A stretch of 64,000 nt of DNA from Inquilinus ginsengisoli_A (GTDB lineage: Bacteria > Pseudomonadota > Alphaproteobacteria > DSM-16000 > Inquilinaceae). Shown here piece after piece: positions 50,529 through 59,223 of the stretch (positions are counted from its first letter, which is position 1; every line of letters starts with the position of its first letter). The DNA lies in assembly GCF_031453975.1 (NCBI RefSeq), contig NZ_JAVDPW010000002.1, positions 124,001 to 188,000 of the forward strand, read 5' to 3'. The notes under the pieces were generated by a model. The model worked only from the letters and a program-made list of their open reading frames with translations, searched no databases and was not told the origin of the DNA. The translations under genes were made by a program, and so were the position numbers.

Positions 50529-51614
50529 TCAGCCATTCGGAATCAGGGTGACGGCGTCCGGCTCGATCCGGACGCGGATGGTCTCTCCCGCGGCGGGCGC
50601 GGTGCGGGCCGGCAGCTCGGCGCGGAGGGTGAGCCCGCCGATGCGCAGGAGGCAGGTGACCACCGGCCCGAGGAAGCTGGCGGACGTGACCTCGGCATCG
50701 AAGGCGTTGGGGCCGTCCTCCGCGTCGCGCATCCGTTGGATGCTCTCGGCCCGGATGCAGACCAGGATGGCGCCCGACACCCTGACGGCCTCCGGCCGCG
50801 AGAACAGCCCCTCGATCGTCAGCCCGTCCGCCAGGGAGACCAGCGCGCGGCCATCGCTCGCGGCGCGGACGATGTCGCCCTGCAGGATGTTGGCGTTGCC
50901 GATGAACTCGGCGGCGAAGCGGCTGGCGGGCCGGTCGTAGAGATCTCGCGGGCTGCCGGACTGGATCATCTCGCCATCCTTCATCAGGATGATCCGGTCG
51001 CTCATCAGCATCGCTTCGGACTGGTCGTGCGTGACGTAGAGCGAGGTCTGCCCCAGCCGCCGCTGCAGCGCGACCAGCTCGAACCGCATCCGGTCGCGCA
51101 GGCCGGCATCCAGGTTGCTGAGCGGTTCGTCGAACAGCAGCAGGCGCGGCGAGGTGACGATGGCGCGCGCCAGGGCCACCCGCTGCTGCTGGCCGCCGCT
51201 GAGCTCGGTGCCGTAGCGCGCCGCGAACCCGTCGAGACCGACCATCTTCAGGGCCTCGCCGACCTTGGCGTCGACGGTGGCGGCGGGCTCGCGGCGGGTC
51301 CGCAGGCCGTAGGCGACATTCTCGAAGACGGTCATGTGGGGCCAGACGGCATAGGACTGGAACACCATGTTGATGCCGCGCTTCTCGGGCGGCACGTCCC
51401 GGCCGTCCGCCGCCACGACCTCGCCGCCGATGCGGATGGTTCCCGCCGAGGAGCCTTCGAGGCCGGCGATGCAGCGCAGCGTCGTGGTCTTGCCGCAGCC
51501 GCTCGGCCCCAGAAGCGAGACGAACTCCCCGTCCTCGACGGTGAAGGAGACGTTGCGCACCGCCGTGACGCTGCCATAGGCCACGACGAGATCTTCCACG
51601 CTGAGCTTGGCCAT
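50529..51614 (-). CDS. Iron/polyamine-type ABC importer ATPase (FbpC/PotA-like)
   Basis: The 361-residue ATPase has Walker A GPSGCGKT, signature LSGGQQQR, Walker B LLLFDEPLSNLD and a C-terminal TOBE-type regulatory domain from about residue 250. A clear AAGGAG site precedes ATG 51614. It lies between the permease and the dehydratase genes on the same strand. It is a paralogue of 60397-61470. Confidence 0.92.
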   Translation of the reverse strand: MAKLSVEDLVVAYGSVTAVRNVSFTVEDGEFVSLLGPSGCGKTTTLRCIAGLEGSSAGTIRIGGEVVAADGRDVPPEKRGINMVFQSYAVWPHMTVFENVAYGLRTRREPAATVDAKVGEALKMVGLDGFAARYGTELSGGQQQRVALARAIVTSPRLLLFDEPLSNLDAGLRDRMRFELVALQRRLGQTSLYVTHDQSEAMLMSDRIILMKDGEMIQSGSPRDLYDRPASRFAAEFIGNANILQGDIVRAASDGRALVSLADGLTIEGLFSRPEAVRVSGAILVCIRAESIQRMRDAEDGPNAFDAEVTSASFLGPVVTCLLRIGGLTLRAELPARTAPAAGETIRVRIEPDAVTLIPNG

Positions 51615-51643
51615 GATGCTCCTTCGAGAATTCCGGTCGCCGG

Positions 51644-53389
51644 TCACACCGCCTGGGACAGCCGGACGCGCAGCACATACCGGCCGACGACGATCCCCGC
51701 GACCAGGATGGCCGTCTGCAGCAGGCCGATGATCGCGGCGTTCTGCACGTTTCCGAATTCGAGATAGTCCCAGGACATCACCGACAGGACCTTGTTGCTC
51801 GGCGACGCCAGGAGGATCGCCGCGCTGATCTCGCGGATCGAGAAGATGAAGACCAGGATCCAGGCCGAAAGGACGCCGGGCCGGATCAGCTTGAACGTCA
51901 CCTGCCGCGCCGTCCGCCAATGCGAAGCGCCGCAGACCGCGGAGGCCTCCTCCAGCGACTTGTCGATCTGGATGATCGAGGTGTCGATCATGCGGTAGGC
52001 GAAGGGGATGTAGGAGGCGACGAAGGCGATCACCAGGATCCAGATCGTCCCGTAGGCCGGCGTCATCAGGTAGGTCCAGAAGATGCCGGTGCCGAAGACG
52101 ATGCCGGGGACGGCGATCGGGAACATGGCGATGTAGTCCAGGATGCCGCTGCCGCGCACATGCAGGCGCCGCACCGCATAGGCGATGACGATGCCGAGCA
52201 GGACGCAGAGCGTCGGCGCGAGGAGCCCGACGAGCAGCGTGTTGCCGATCGATTGCCGCACCGCCACCGAGCCGGCCACCGACCAGAAATTCGCCAGGGT
52301 GAAGGTCGCGTCGAGGATGGAGGAGGAGGTGAAGCTGGTGAAGGCGACGTACAGCAGCGCGAGATAGGGCAGGATGATCGCGAGCGTGACATAGACCAGG
52401 ATCATCAGGATCGCCGGCAGCCGCCAGCCGCGCAGCTTGACCATGCGGGTGCGATAGCCGCGGGCGGTCACCGTGACGAAGCGCGTCGCGACCCTCGACG
52501 CGAAACGGTAGAAGAACACGCCGATCAGCGAGATCCAGAACAGCAGCGTGCCGATCGCGGCCGCCCGGGAATAGTCGAGCGGGAAGGTCGCGACCGCCCG
52601 GTAGATGTCGACGGCCAGGAACGGCATCGCCTGCGTGCCGCCGAGGGCGGCGGGGATCGAGAAGGTGCCGCAGGTCAGCACGAAGACGAAGAAGAAGGCC
52701 GAGATGATCGACGGGCGGACCACCGGAAAGGTCACCTTCCAGGCGGTCGCGAGCGTGCCAGCCCCGTTGAGATAGGACGCCTCCTCCATCGACGGGTCCA
52801 TGCCCTTCAGCGCGGCCGAAACGGTCATGTAGGCGTAGGGCACGTTGTACAGCGCCATGACCAGGATCACCCCGCTGGCCGTCATGACGTTGATCATGGA
52901 TCCGGTGACGCCGAGCAGATCGCGGGCGAGCACGTTCAGCAGGCCGGCATTCGGCGACGCCAGGATGAGCCACGCCAGCGCCCCGACGAATGGCGACAGG
53001 TAGAGGGGGGCGATGACCGCGTTCTCCATCACCCCCTTGGCGGGCAGATCTGTCCTGGCGAGCAGCCAGGCCAGGGCGATGCCGATGACGCAGGCGACCA
53101 GGGACACCAGAAGCGATGCCCCGACGGTGACCGCGAGGGTCTTGAGGTAGGGCAGCGTCGTGTAGACCGCGGCGAGGCTGCGCAGCGAGAACTGCGCCCG
53201 CGGATCCACGAAGGTCCCGGTTCTGACCGCGCCGACGAACATCAGCGCGATCGGAACCAGGACCAGCACCGTGAGGAGGAGCCCGAGAGCGAGCGGAAGC
53301 ATCAGGCCGCGCCGGCGGCGGCGCATCGCAGCGTAGCCGGCCGGATGGTCCTCGGTCTTCAGCACGGGCGCGGTCGCGGAGACGGTCAT
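51644..53389 (-). CDS. Iron-type ABC permease with two fused channel domains (FbpB-like)
   Basis: The 581-residue protein has about 12 membrane segments and two docking loops: SMEEASYLNGAGTLATAWKV near residue 205 and KSLEEASAVCGASHWRTARQ near residue 485. This duplicated layout is typical of FbpB/ThiP permeases. Its partners are the upstream binding protein (53398-54549) and the downstream ATPase. The start ATG 53389 lies 8 bases after the binding-protein stop. Confidence 0.93.
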   Translation of the reverse strand: MTVSATAPVLKTEDHPAGYAAMRRRRRGLMLPLALGLLLTVLVLVPIALMFVGAVRTGTFVDPRAQFSLRSLAAVYTTLPYLKTLAVTVGASLLVSLVACVIGIALAWLLARTDLPAKGVMENAVIAPLYLSPFVGALAWLILASPNAGLLNVLARDLLGVTGSMINVMTASGVILVMALYNVPYAYMTVSAALKGMDPSMEEASYLNGAGTLATAWKVTFPVVRPSIISAFFFVFVLTCGTFSIPAALGGTQAMPFLAVDIYRAVATFPLDYSRAAAIGTLLFWISLIGVFFYRFASRVATRFVTVTARGYRTRMVKLRGWRLPAILMILVYVTLAIILPYLALLYVAFTSFTSSSILDATFTLANFWSVAGSVAVRQSIGNTLLVGLLAPTLCVLLGIVIAYAVRRLHVRGSGILDYIAMFPIAVPGIVFGTGIFWTYLMTPAYGTIWILVIAFVASYIPFAYRMIDTSIIQIDKSLEEASAVCGASHWRTARQVTFKLIRPGVLSAWILVFIFSIREISAAILLASPSNKVLSVMSWDYLEFGNVQNAAIIGLLQTAILVAGIVVGRYVLRVRLSQAV

Positions 53390-53397
53390 CGCGCGCC

Positions 53398-54549
53398 TCA
53401 GCGGCCGAAGATCTGGTTCCACTCGGCGATGATCGGCTTCGCGGGATCGACGTAGCCGGGGTCGTTCAGATAGTCGATGTAGAGGTCCTTGGGATCCGCG
53501 TACCAGTCTTCCTTGTACCAGTCGGCCTTCGCCGCCTTGCGGGGATCGACGGTGTCCGCCCGGGCCGAAGCGACGCCTGCGACCTTGAACCAGGCCGCCT
53601 GCCCCTCGGCGCTCGTGGCCCAGTCCTGGAACAGCCGGGCCGCGTTCGGGTGCGGGGCCTTGGCCGAAATCGTCTGGACCGTCAGATTGGCGGGGGTCGG
53701 GTCCGGGAACACCCAGCGGATCGGCGCGCCCTTGAGGTAGAAGCCGCCCATGTCGCTCTGCGACGCCTGGTCGACGATGGCGTGCTCGCCCGCGGCGAGG
53801 CGATCATACATCGGTGATTTGCTCTCGTAGACCTGCGGCTTCAAGGCGGCCATCTTCGCCAAGAAGTCCGGCCCGAACTGCTGCCGCTTCCCGCCCAGGA
53901 ACATGTAGACGTAGGAGTAGCTGCTGCCGCCCGAGGCCGGGGTGCCGGTGGCGATACGGCCCGCCCAGCGCGGGTCGGTCAGGACGTTCCAGCCGCCCTC
54001 GCGGATCAGCTTGTCCTCCTCCGGCGTGACCTTGCTGGAGTTCCAGGCGATCCCCATGGCGTTGACGAAGATCGTGTACCAGACGCCGTCCTTCTTCATC
54101 TCCGGCCGGATGCCCGCCGCCGAAGCCGGGACGTAGTCCGCCACCAGCCCTTCGCCATGGGCGGATTCGATCAGGACGGTGTCGGTGATCTGCACCAGAT
54201 CGGCGATGTGCTGCCCGACGCGCTCCTCCGTCAGCCAGCGCTCGAACAGGGGATAGCTGGGGCCGCGGACGTTCTGCGTCGTGATCCCGTATTTGTCGGT
54301 GAAGGCCTTGGTCCACACCGCCGTCGGGTCGATCGCGGTGGTGTGATAGTAGGTCAAGGTGCCTTCGGCCTTGGCCGCGGCGACCAGCCCGGCATCCGGC
54401 TCCGGCGACGCCGCCAGGGCGAGGCCCGATCTCCCGGTGAGGGACAGGCCGAGGGCGCCCAGCCCGGCCAGCGCGCCCCCCTGCAGCAGCTTGCGGCGCG
54501 ACCAGGCGCCTTGTGAACCGAAGAACGAGCGATCGTCGGAATGAGCCAT
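53398..54549 (-). CDS. Iron-type periplasmic binding protein, Tat-exported
   Basis: The 383-residue protein has a twin-arginine signal (SRRKLLQGGALAGLGALGLS, cleavage near LALAA) and the family pattern LVAAAKAEGTLTYYHTTAID, which is shared by FbpA-like and organic-acid-binding proteins. Tat export suggests folding before export. The tyrosine pair that binds Fe(III) in FbpA is not obvious, so its ligand is probably an organic acid. It begins a four-gene operon ending with a sugar-acid dehydratase. GGGAGGAA precedes ATG 54549. Confidence 0.9.
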   Translation of the reverse strand: MAHSDDRSFFGSQGAWSRRKLLQGGALAGLGALGLSLTGRSGLALAASPEPDAGLVAAAKAEGTLTYYHTTAIDPTAVWTKAFTDKYGITTQNVRGPSYPLFERWLTEERVGQHIADLVQITDTVLIESAHGEGLVADYVPASAAGIRPEMKKDGVWYTIFVNAMGIAWNSSKVTPEEDKLIREGGWNVLTDPRWAGRIATGTPASGGSSYSYVYMFLGGKRQQFGPDFLAKMAALKPQVYESKSPMYDRLAAGEHAIVDQASQSDMGGFYLKGAPIRWVFPDPTPANLTVQTISAKAPHPNAARLFQDWATSAEGQAAWFKVAGVASARADTVDPRKAAKADWYKEDWYADPKDLYIDYLNDPGYVDPAKPIIAEWNQIFGR

Positions 54550-54566
54550 GACGTTCCTCCCAGACT

Positions 54567-54603
54567 TTCTTTGGCCAGACTTCTTTGGCCAGGCTTCGCT
54601 GGC
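54567..54603. repeat. Short tandem repeat in the leader of the binding-protein gene
   Basis: TTCTTTGGCCAG occurs at 54567-54578 and again at 54581-54592 (period 14), with a degenerate third copy TTCGCTGGC at 54595-54603. It lies in the 5' leader between the operator (54643-54664) and the binding-protein start (54549), so it could affect leader length or translation. Confidence 0.6.
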
Positions 54604-54642
54604 AACGGCGCCTCCCGGACGCCTCGTTTTGTCGGATCATAC

Positions 54643-54664
54643 ATTTGCGCAAATATATTTGCGC
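54643..54664. promoter_or_regulatory. GntR-type operator: perfect palindromes in a divergent promoter
   Basis: GCGCAAATATATTTGCGC (54647-54664) is a perfect 18-bp palindrome, overlapped on the left by the perfect 12-bp palindrome ATTTGCGCAAAT (54643-54654). The half-site ATTTGCGC is thus repeated with 14-base spacing. It lies between the binding-protein gene (start 54549, minus) and the GntR gene (start 54720, plus), a classic position for a GntR/FadR-family operator that controls both. Confidence 0.75.
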
Positions 54665-54719
54665 GTCAACGCCGGACTGCGATAATCTGGCGAGGCCAGA
54701 TGATGTCAGGAGAAGACTT

Positions 54720-55421
54720 GTGGACCCTTGGGCGAGCCCGGCTCTCGAAGCGCCGCTCAACGAGCCGACCTATCTCAGGGTCAAGCGCGCCATCATCGGA
54801 GACCTGGTGTCGGGGCAGTTCGTCCCGGGGACGCATCTGACGATCGAGGCCCTGACGTCGCGCTATGCCGTCAGCCACATGCCGATCCGCGAGGCGCTTC
54901 GCCAGCTGGAAGGCGAAGGCATCCTGATCTCGCTGGCCCATCGCGGCTTCCGGATCGAGGCCATCACCGAGGAGTACATCCGGAACATCTACGACATCCG
55001 GGTCGGGATCGAGTCGATGCTGGCCCACCGGGCGGTCGAGCGGGCCACGGACGCCGAGGTCGCCACCCTCCGCCGGCTGCACGAGGATCTGAGTGTCCTG
55101 ATCCGATCCGGAAAGCCGATGGTGGCGTCGCGGGAGAACATCGTCTTCCACAAGCGGATCTACGAGATCGCGAAGAACCCCGAAGCCGAGCTGATCCTGG
55201 AGGGGCGCACCCGGGTGGTGCGGACGGTCGCGGACAGTCTCGGCGGCTACACCCCGGATGTGTATGACGCGGTCATCGCCGAGCATGAGAAGATGATCCT
55301 GGCCTTCGAGGCCCATGATCCGACGGCGGTGGGCGAGGCTGTCTTCGACCACGTCACGGCGGCCAGGGACCGCCTGCTCGCCCGCATTTCCGAGAGAGGC
55401 GCGTTCTCGGCAAAACCATGA
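54720..55421 (+). CDS. GntR-family regulator (FCD subfamily)
   Basis: The 233-residue protein has the GntR winged helix (residues about 17-75: LRVKRAIIGDLVSGQFVPGT, then TIEALTSRYAVSHMPIREAL) and a C-terminal FCD effector domain (VFHKRIYEIAKNPEAELILE). The start is GTG 54720 with AGGAGA 6 bases upstream, chosen because upstream frames have no such site. FCD-type GntR proteins bind organic acids, often sugar acids. It diverges from the importer/dehydratase operon and likely represses it. Confidence 0.92.
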   Translation: MDPWASPALEAPLNEPTYLRVKRAIIGDLVSGQFVPGTHLTIEALTSRYAVSHMPIREALRQLEGEGILISLAHRGFRIEAITEEYIRNIYDIRVGIESMLAHRAVERATDAEVATLRRLHEDLSVLIRSGKPMVASRENIVFHKRIYEIAKNPEAELILEGRTRVVRTVADSLGGYTPDVYDAVIAEHEKMILAFEAHDPTAVGEAVFDHVTAARDRLLARISERGAFSAKP

Positions 55422-55426
55422 GACGG

Positions 55427-56596
55427 CTACGCGTCGAGCACCCCCTTCATCACCTTGTACAGGGCAGGCTTGGCCTCGAAGCCGATCCCGGGCAGGTCGG
55501 GCAGGCCGACGAAGCCGTCCTCCACCGCGATCCCGTCGGCGAAGCCGCCGAAGGGCTGGAACACGTCGGGGTAGGATTCATTGCCGCCGAGATGCAGGCC
55601 GGCCGCGATGTTCAGCGACATCTGGTGCCCGCCATGCGGCACCACCCGGCGGGTGGACCAGCCCGCCGCGGCGAGCACGTCCAGCGTGCGCAGATATTCG
55701 ACGAGGCCGTAGGACAGGGCACAGTCGAACTGCAGCACATCCTGCTCCGGATTCATGCCGCCATAGCGCAAGAGGTTGCGGGCGTCCTGGTGCGAGAACA
55801 GGTTCTCCCCCGTCGCCATCCGACCGGGATAGACGGCCGAAAGCTCCTTCTGCAGGGCATAGTCGAGGGGGTCGCCCGCCTCCTCGTACCAGTAGAGCCC
55901 GTAGGGCTCGAGCGCCCGGGCATAGGCGACGGCGGTGGCAAGATCGAAGCGGCCATTGGCGTCGACCGCCAGGCACCCGCCCTCCCCCACCACCCCGAGC
56001 ACCGCCTCGATGCGGCGCAGATCCTCGGCCAGGGGGGCGCCGCCGATCTTCATCTTGACCACCCGGTAGCCGCGGTCGCGGTAGCTGCGCATCTCGTCCT
56101 TGAGCTGCGTCAGATCCTTGCCGGGGTAGTAGTAGCCGCCGGCCGCGTAGACCCACACCTTGTCGTCGGCCTGCCCGCCGCGGTAACGGTCCGCCAGCAG
56201 GCGCCACAGCGGCTGCCCCGCAATCTTGGCGACGGCGTCCCACACCGCCATGTCGACGGTGCCGACCGCGACCGAGCGCTCGCCGTGGCCGCCGGGCTTC
56301 TCGTTCGCCATCATCGTGGCCCAGATGGCGAAGGGGTCCAGGTTGTCCGCCCCCTCGTCCACCAGCGCCGCCGGGTCCGCCTCGCGCAGGCGGGGCACCA
56401 TCCGCTCGCGGATCAGCGCCCCCTGCCCGTATCGCCCGTTCGAGTTGAAGCCGAACCCGACCACCGGCTTCCCGTCCCGCACCACATCGGTCACGACGGC
56501 CACCACGGAGCACGTCATCTTGGAGAAATCGATGTAGGCATTGGCGATGGAAGAGGCGATCGACACGGTCTTCTCGCGGATATCGACGATCCTCAT
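55427..56596 (-). CDS. tarD: D(-)-tartrate dehydratase
   Basis: The 389-residue protein matches Bradyrhizobium TarD over its whole length and has the same length. The active-site residues are present: catalytic lysines K181 and K183 (VVKMKIGG), D212, E238, E264 (TGENL), and a histidine in VVPHGGHQ. Residues NSNGRYGQG and NEKPGGHGERSVAVGT are also family-specific. It dehydrates D-tartrate to oxaloacetate (via the enol). It converges on the GntR gene (5 bases between the stops) and diverges from a LysR gene. It has its own promoter in that gap. Confidence 0.92.
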   Translation of the reverse strand: MRIVDIREKTVSIASSIANAYIDFSKMTCSVVAVVTDVVRDGKPVVGFGFNSNGRYGQGALIRERMVPRLREADPAALVDEGADNLDPFAIWATMMANEKPGGHGERSVAVGTVDMAVWDAVAKIAGQPLWRLLADRYRGGQADDKVWVYAAGGYYYPGKDLTQLKDEMRSYRDRGYRVVKMKIGGAPLAEDLRRIEAVLGVVGEGGCLAVDANGRFDLATAVAYARALEPYGLYWYEEAGDPLDYALQKELSAVYPGRMATGENLFSHQDARNLLRYGGMNPEQDVLQFDCALSYGLVEYLRTLDVLAAAGWSTRRVVPHGGHQMSLNIAAGLHLGGNESYPDVFQPFGGFADGIAVEDGFVGLPDLPGIGFEAKPALYKVMKGVLDA

Positions 56597-56738
56597 ACCT
56601 GCAATCCTCTCTTCCGTTTGGCGTCGGCCGCTGCCGGCTGCCTGCGGATACCAACCCTTCGGACGGCACCGTAGCGAAGAGACCCGGCCGAGGGCCAATG
56701 CCGTTGGAGCGTCAAACCATGTGCGTTCGGCATCATCG

Positions 56739-57638
56739 ATGGAGCTGACCTGGCTCGAGGACTTCGTCGCCCTGGCCGAAACCGGGAACTTCTCCCGGGC
56801 GGCCCGGGCGCGCCATGTCACCCAGCCGGCCTTCAGCCGCCGCATCCGGTCGCTGGAGGATTGGGTCGGGACGCCGCTGTTCGACCGGGCCACGCACCGC
56901 GTCGGGCTGACCGAGGCCGGCCGCCAGTTCCGGCCGGCCGCGACCGAGACGCTGCGCCGGCTGCACCAGGGCCGAGAGGCGGCGCGCGAGGCCGGCAGCA
57001 GCGAGGCCACGGCGCTGCGCTTCGCCGCCACCCATTCGCTGTCCTTCGCCTTCTTCCCGGACTGGCTGGGTTCGCTGGCGCCCAGCGCCGCGGTCGGCAG
57101 CGTGCGGCTGATCTCGGACAGCATGCAGGGCTGTGAGCAGGTGCTGGCCAACGGCCAGGCGCATTTCCTGATCTGCCACCATCACCACGCCGTGCCGAAC
57201 CGGCTCGACGCCTCCCTGTTCAAGGCCCTGCCCATCGGTCACGACGCCCTGCAGCTGGTGGTCGCGCCGGACCTTGCCGCCCAGGACCCGGCGACCCTTC
57301 CCTACCTGGCCTACAGCGCCGAATCCGGGCTCGGCCGCATCGTCTCCGGCGTTTACGGGCGCCAGATCAGCCAGCAGCCGGTCTTCACCTCGCATTTGGC
57401 CGCGGTCCTGCACAGCATGGTGCGGAACGGCCGCGGCGCCGCCTGGCTGCCGCGCAGCATCTCCGGCGACGACCTGGCGGCGGGCCGGCTGGCCGCCATC
57501 GGCCCGGCCACGCCGCCGATCCCGATCGAGATCCGCCTGTTCCGGCCGCGGGCGCGCCAGAGCGCCCAGGCCGAGGCCTTCTGGCTGCTGGCCCGCGACT
57601 GGGCCGCCGGCCAGGGCTTCGACCCCGAGGCGGAGTAG
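56739..57638 (+). CDS. LysR-family transcriptional regulator
   Basis: The 299-residue protein has the N-terminal HTH (FVALAETGNFSRAARARHVT, then QPAFSRRIRSLEDWVGTPLF) and an effector domain of the usual length. It diverges from tarD across a 142-base gap, so it probably controls tartrate use. The gap contains the short inverted repeats CCAA/TTGG (56695-56707) and ATGCCG/CGGCAT (56698-56703, 56728-56733), which may be part of its site. Histidine-rich HHHHA stands in the effector domain. Confidence 0.92.
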   Translation: MELTWLEDFVALAETGNFSRAARARHVTQPAFSRRIRSLEDWVGTPLFDRATHRVGLTEAGRQFRPAATETLRRLHQGREAAREAGSSEATALRFAATHSLSFAFFPDWLGSLAPSAAVGSVRLISDSMQGCEQVLANGQAHFLICHHHHAVPNRLDASLFKALPIGHDALQLVVAPDLAAQDPATLPYLAYSAESGLGRIVSGVYGRQISQQPVFTSHLAAVLHSMVRNGRGAAWLPRSISGDDLAAGRLAAIGPATPPIPIEIRLFRPRARQSAQAEAFWLLARDWAAGQGFDPEAE

Positions 57639-58071
57639 AGCCGGACGAATTTGGATCAGATCGCGCTGGGAGGGACCGCACCAATGCGTTGCCTCTCCCG
57701 CTTGCGAGACCTTTTCAGAATAGACCGAGCCCGCCCCTTTCTTGTCCCCCCTCCCCTTGCGGGAGGGGGTCAGGGGGAGGGGTCTGCGCGCGTCCGCGCG
57801 CGAATGGGCAAACGACAGGCTTCGCCATCGGGGCCAGATTGCCAGAATCCTGGCCGGTTCTGGACATCGAGAACCCCCTCCCCCTACCCCCTCCCGCAAG
57901 GGGAGGGGGGACTCATTTTTGAGTGCGGCCGATGTCGTTGCGAGCCGCCGAGAAGATCCAGGGGATTTCTGACAAGGTCTCGCTTGCGGGAGAGGCAAGG
58001 TGAAGACGCTCGACATCCTGCCAGCCCCTGCCCCGATGCACTGACGTGACCCGACCTCAGTTCATTCCGGT
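57639..58071. repeat. Gene-free gap with a 310-bp nested palindromic element
   Basis: No gene is seen. Most of the gap is one element. The outer arms TTGCCTCTCCCGC.. (57689-57720) and ..GCGGGAGAGGCAA (57967-57998) pair over 32 bases with few mismatches. An inner pair, CCCCCTCCCCTTGCGGGAGG (from 57746) and CCCTCCCGCAAGGGGAGGGG (to 57910), lies inside. The element has no open frame for a transposase, so it is a non-autonomous repeat, comparable to MITE-like or REP-type elements with the G-rich PLPLREG signature found in alphaproteobacteria. It separates the LysR gene from the next dehydratase operon. Confidence 0.65.
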
Positions 58072-59199
58072 CTAGCCGATGCGGTGGGGCGCCAGCGCCT
58101 CCTCGTTCGGGTCGAGGCCGATGCCCGGCAGGTCGGACACCGTGACCGTGCCGTCGTCGTTCAGCGCCGGCGGGTGCAGGTAGACCTCGCCCGCCATGGC
58201 GTTGACCTTCTTCGGATAGAATTCCAGCAGCCGGGCGTTCGGGATCGCCGCCAGCAGGTGCAGATGGGCCTGCTGGTCGCCATGCGGGCAGATGTCCAGG
58301 CCATGCGCCTGGGCCATGGCAGCGACCTTCATGAACTCCGTCACCCCGCCCATGTAGCGCGCATCGGGGTTGAGGATGGCGACCGCCTGGGTGGCGATCA
58401 GGTCGCGGAAGCCGTGCTTGGTGTATTCGTTCTCGCCGGTCGCAATCGGGATCGACGTCGCCGCCGCGATCTTGCGGAAGCCGTCATAGTCGTCCGGCTG
58501 CACCGGCTCCTCGAACCAGAACGGCTCGTACTCCTCGGCCCGCTGCGCGAGCTGGATCGCGTCGTAGTAGCGGTAGGCGCAGTTCGCGTCCATCAGCAGC
58601 TTGACGTCCGGGCCGATCGCCTCGCGCACCGCCTTGATGCGGGCGATGTCCTCCTTGATCGGCACCGCGCCGATCTTCATCTTCACCGCCTTGGCGCCGA
58701 GCGCCACATAGGACTCGACCTCCTGCTGCAGCTCCTTGAAGCCCTTGCCCTCGGAGTAGTAGCCGCCGGCGATGTAGAACGGGATCCGGGTGCGATAGCC
58801 GCCCAGCAGCTTGTAGAGGGGCATGTTGGCCAGCTTGGCCTTGATGTCCCACAGCGCCAGGTCGATCGACGACAGCGCCCGCGTCTCGTAGCCGCGCCGC
58901 CCGGACAGCTTCGGGCTCCACAGGCTGGCCCAGATGGCCTCGGTCATCGTCGGATCGCGGCCGACCAGCGTCGCGAGGAAGCTGGCCCGCAGTTCGCGCT
59001 CGCCCGGGCGCGGACGGCCGACGCCGTAGCCGGTCACCCCCACATCGGTCTCGATCTTGACCACGGTCATGTCGGAGGTGGTGTAGGTGTGCAGGCCGTT
59101 GGTGATCGGCCGCGCCCGCTTCCACTGGTAGTCCGCCGTCGACACGCGGGTGATCTTGGCCGCCCCGCGGCCGGGCGCGGCGTCTTCTGTGGCTGACAT
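58072..59199 (-). CDS. Enolase-superfamily dehydratase (mandelate racemase/sugar-acid dehydratase-like)
   Basis: The 375-residue protein has the MR-subgroup active site: K173-M-K175, D204-A-N206, E230/E231, E256 (TGENE) and H306 (CPHG). Unlike the paralogues at 49338 and 59224, which use E-x-H, it uses a KxK base, so it acts on a different stereochemistry. The substrate is not clear; sugar acids such as altronate, mannonate or rhamnonate are candidates. It is the last gene of the operon starting with the binding protein at the window end. AGGA lies before ATG 59199. Confidence 0.88.
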   Translation of the reverse strand: MSATEDAAPGRGAAKITRVSTADYQWKRARPITNGLHTYTTSDMTVVKIETDVGVTGYGVGRPRPGERELRASFLATLVGRDPTMTEAIWASLWSPKLSGRRGYETRALSSIDLALWDIKAKLANMPLYKLLGGYRTRIPFYIAGGYYSEGKGFKELQQEVESYVALGAKAVKMKIGAVPIKEDIARIKAVREAIGPDVKLLMDANCAYRYYDAIQLAQRAEEYEPFWFEEPVQPDDYDGFRKIAAATSIPIATGENEYTKHGFRDLIATQAVAILNPDARYMGGVTEFMKVAAMAQAHGLDICPHGDQQAHLHLLAAIPNARLLEFYPKKVNAMAGEVYLHPPALNDDGTVTVSDLPGIGLDPNEEALAPHRIG

Positions 59200-59223
59200 C
59201 GGATGGTCCTCGGATGGTTGACG

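Noticed and set aside
49050..51767. Very long antisense open frame of over 900 codons on the plus strand
   Set aside because: It is antisense to the dehydratase, ATPase and permease genes, is rich in R/D/G/H residues typical of shadow frames in GC-rich DNA, and shows no domain motif. The minus-strand genes have clear active-site motifs.
53398..54549. FbpA-type ferric-iron binding
   Set aside because: The neighbouring tyrosine pair and histidine that hold Fe(III) in FbpA are not evident, and the operon encodes a sugar-acid dehydratase. An organic-acid ligand is more likely.
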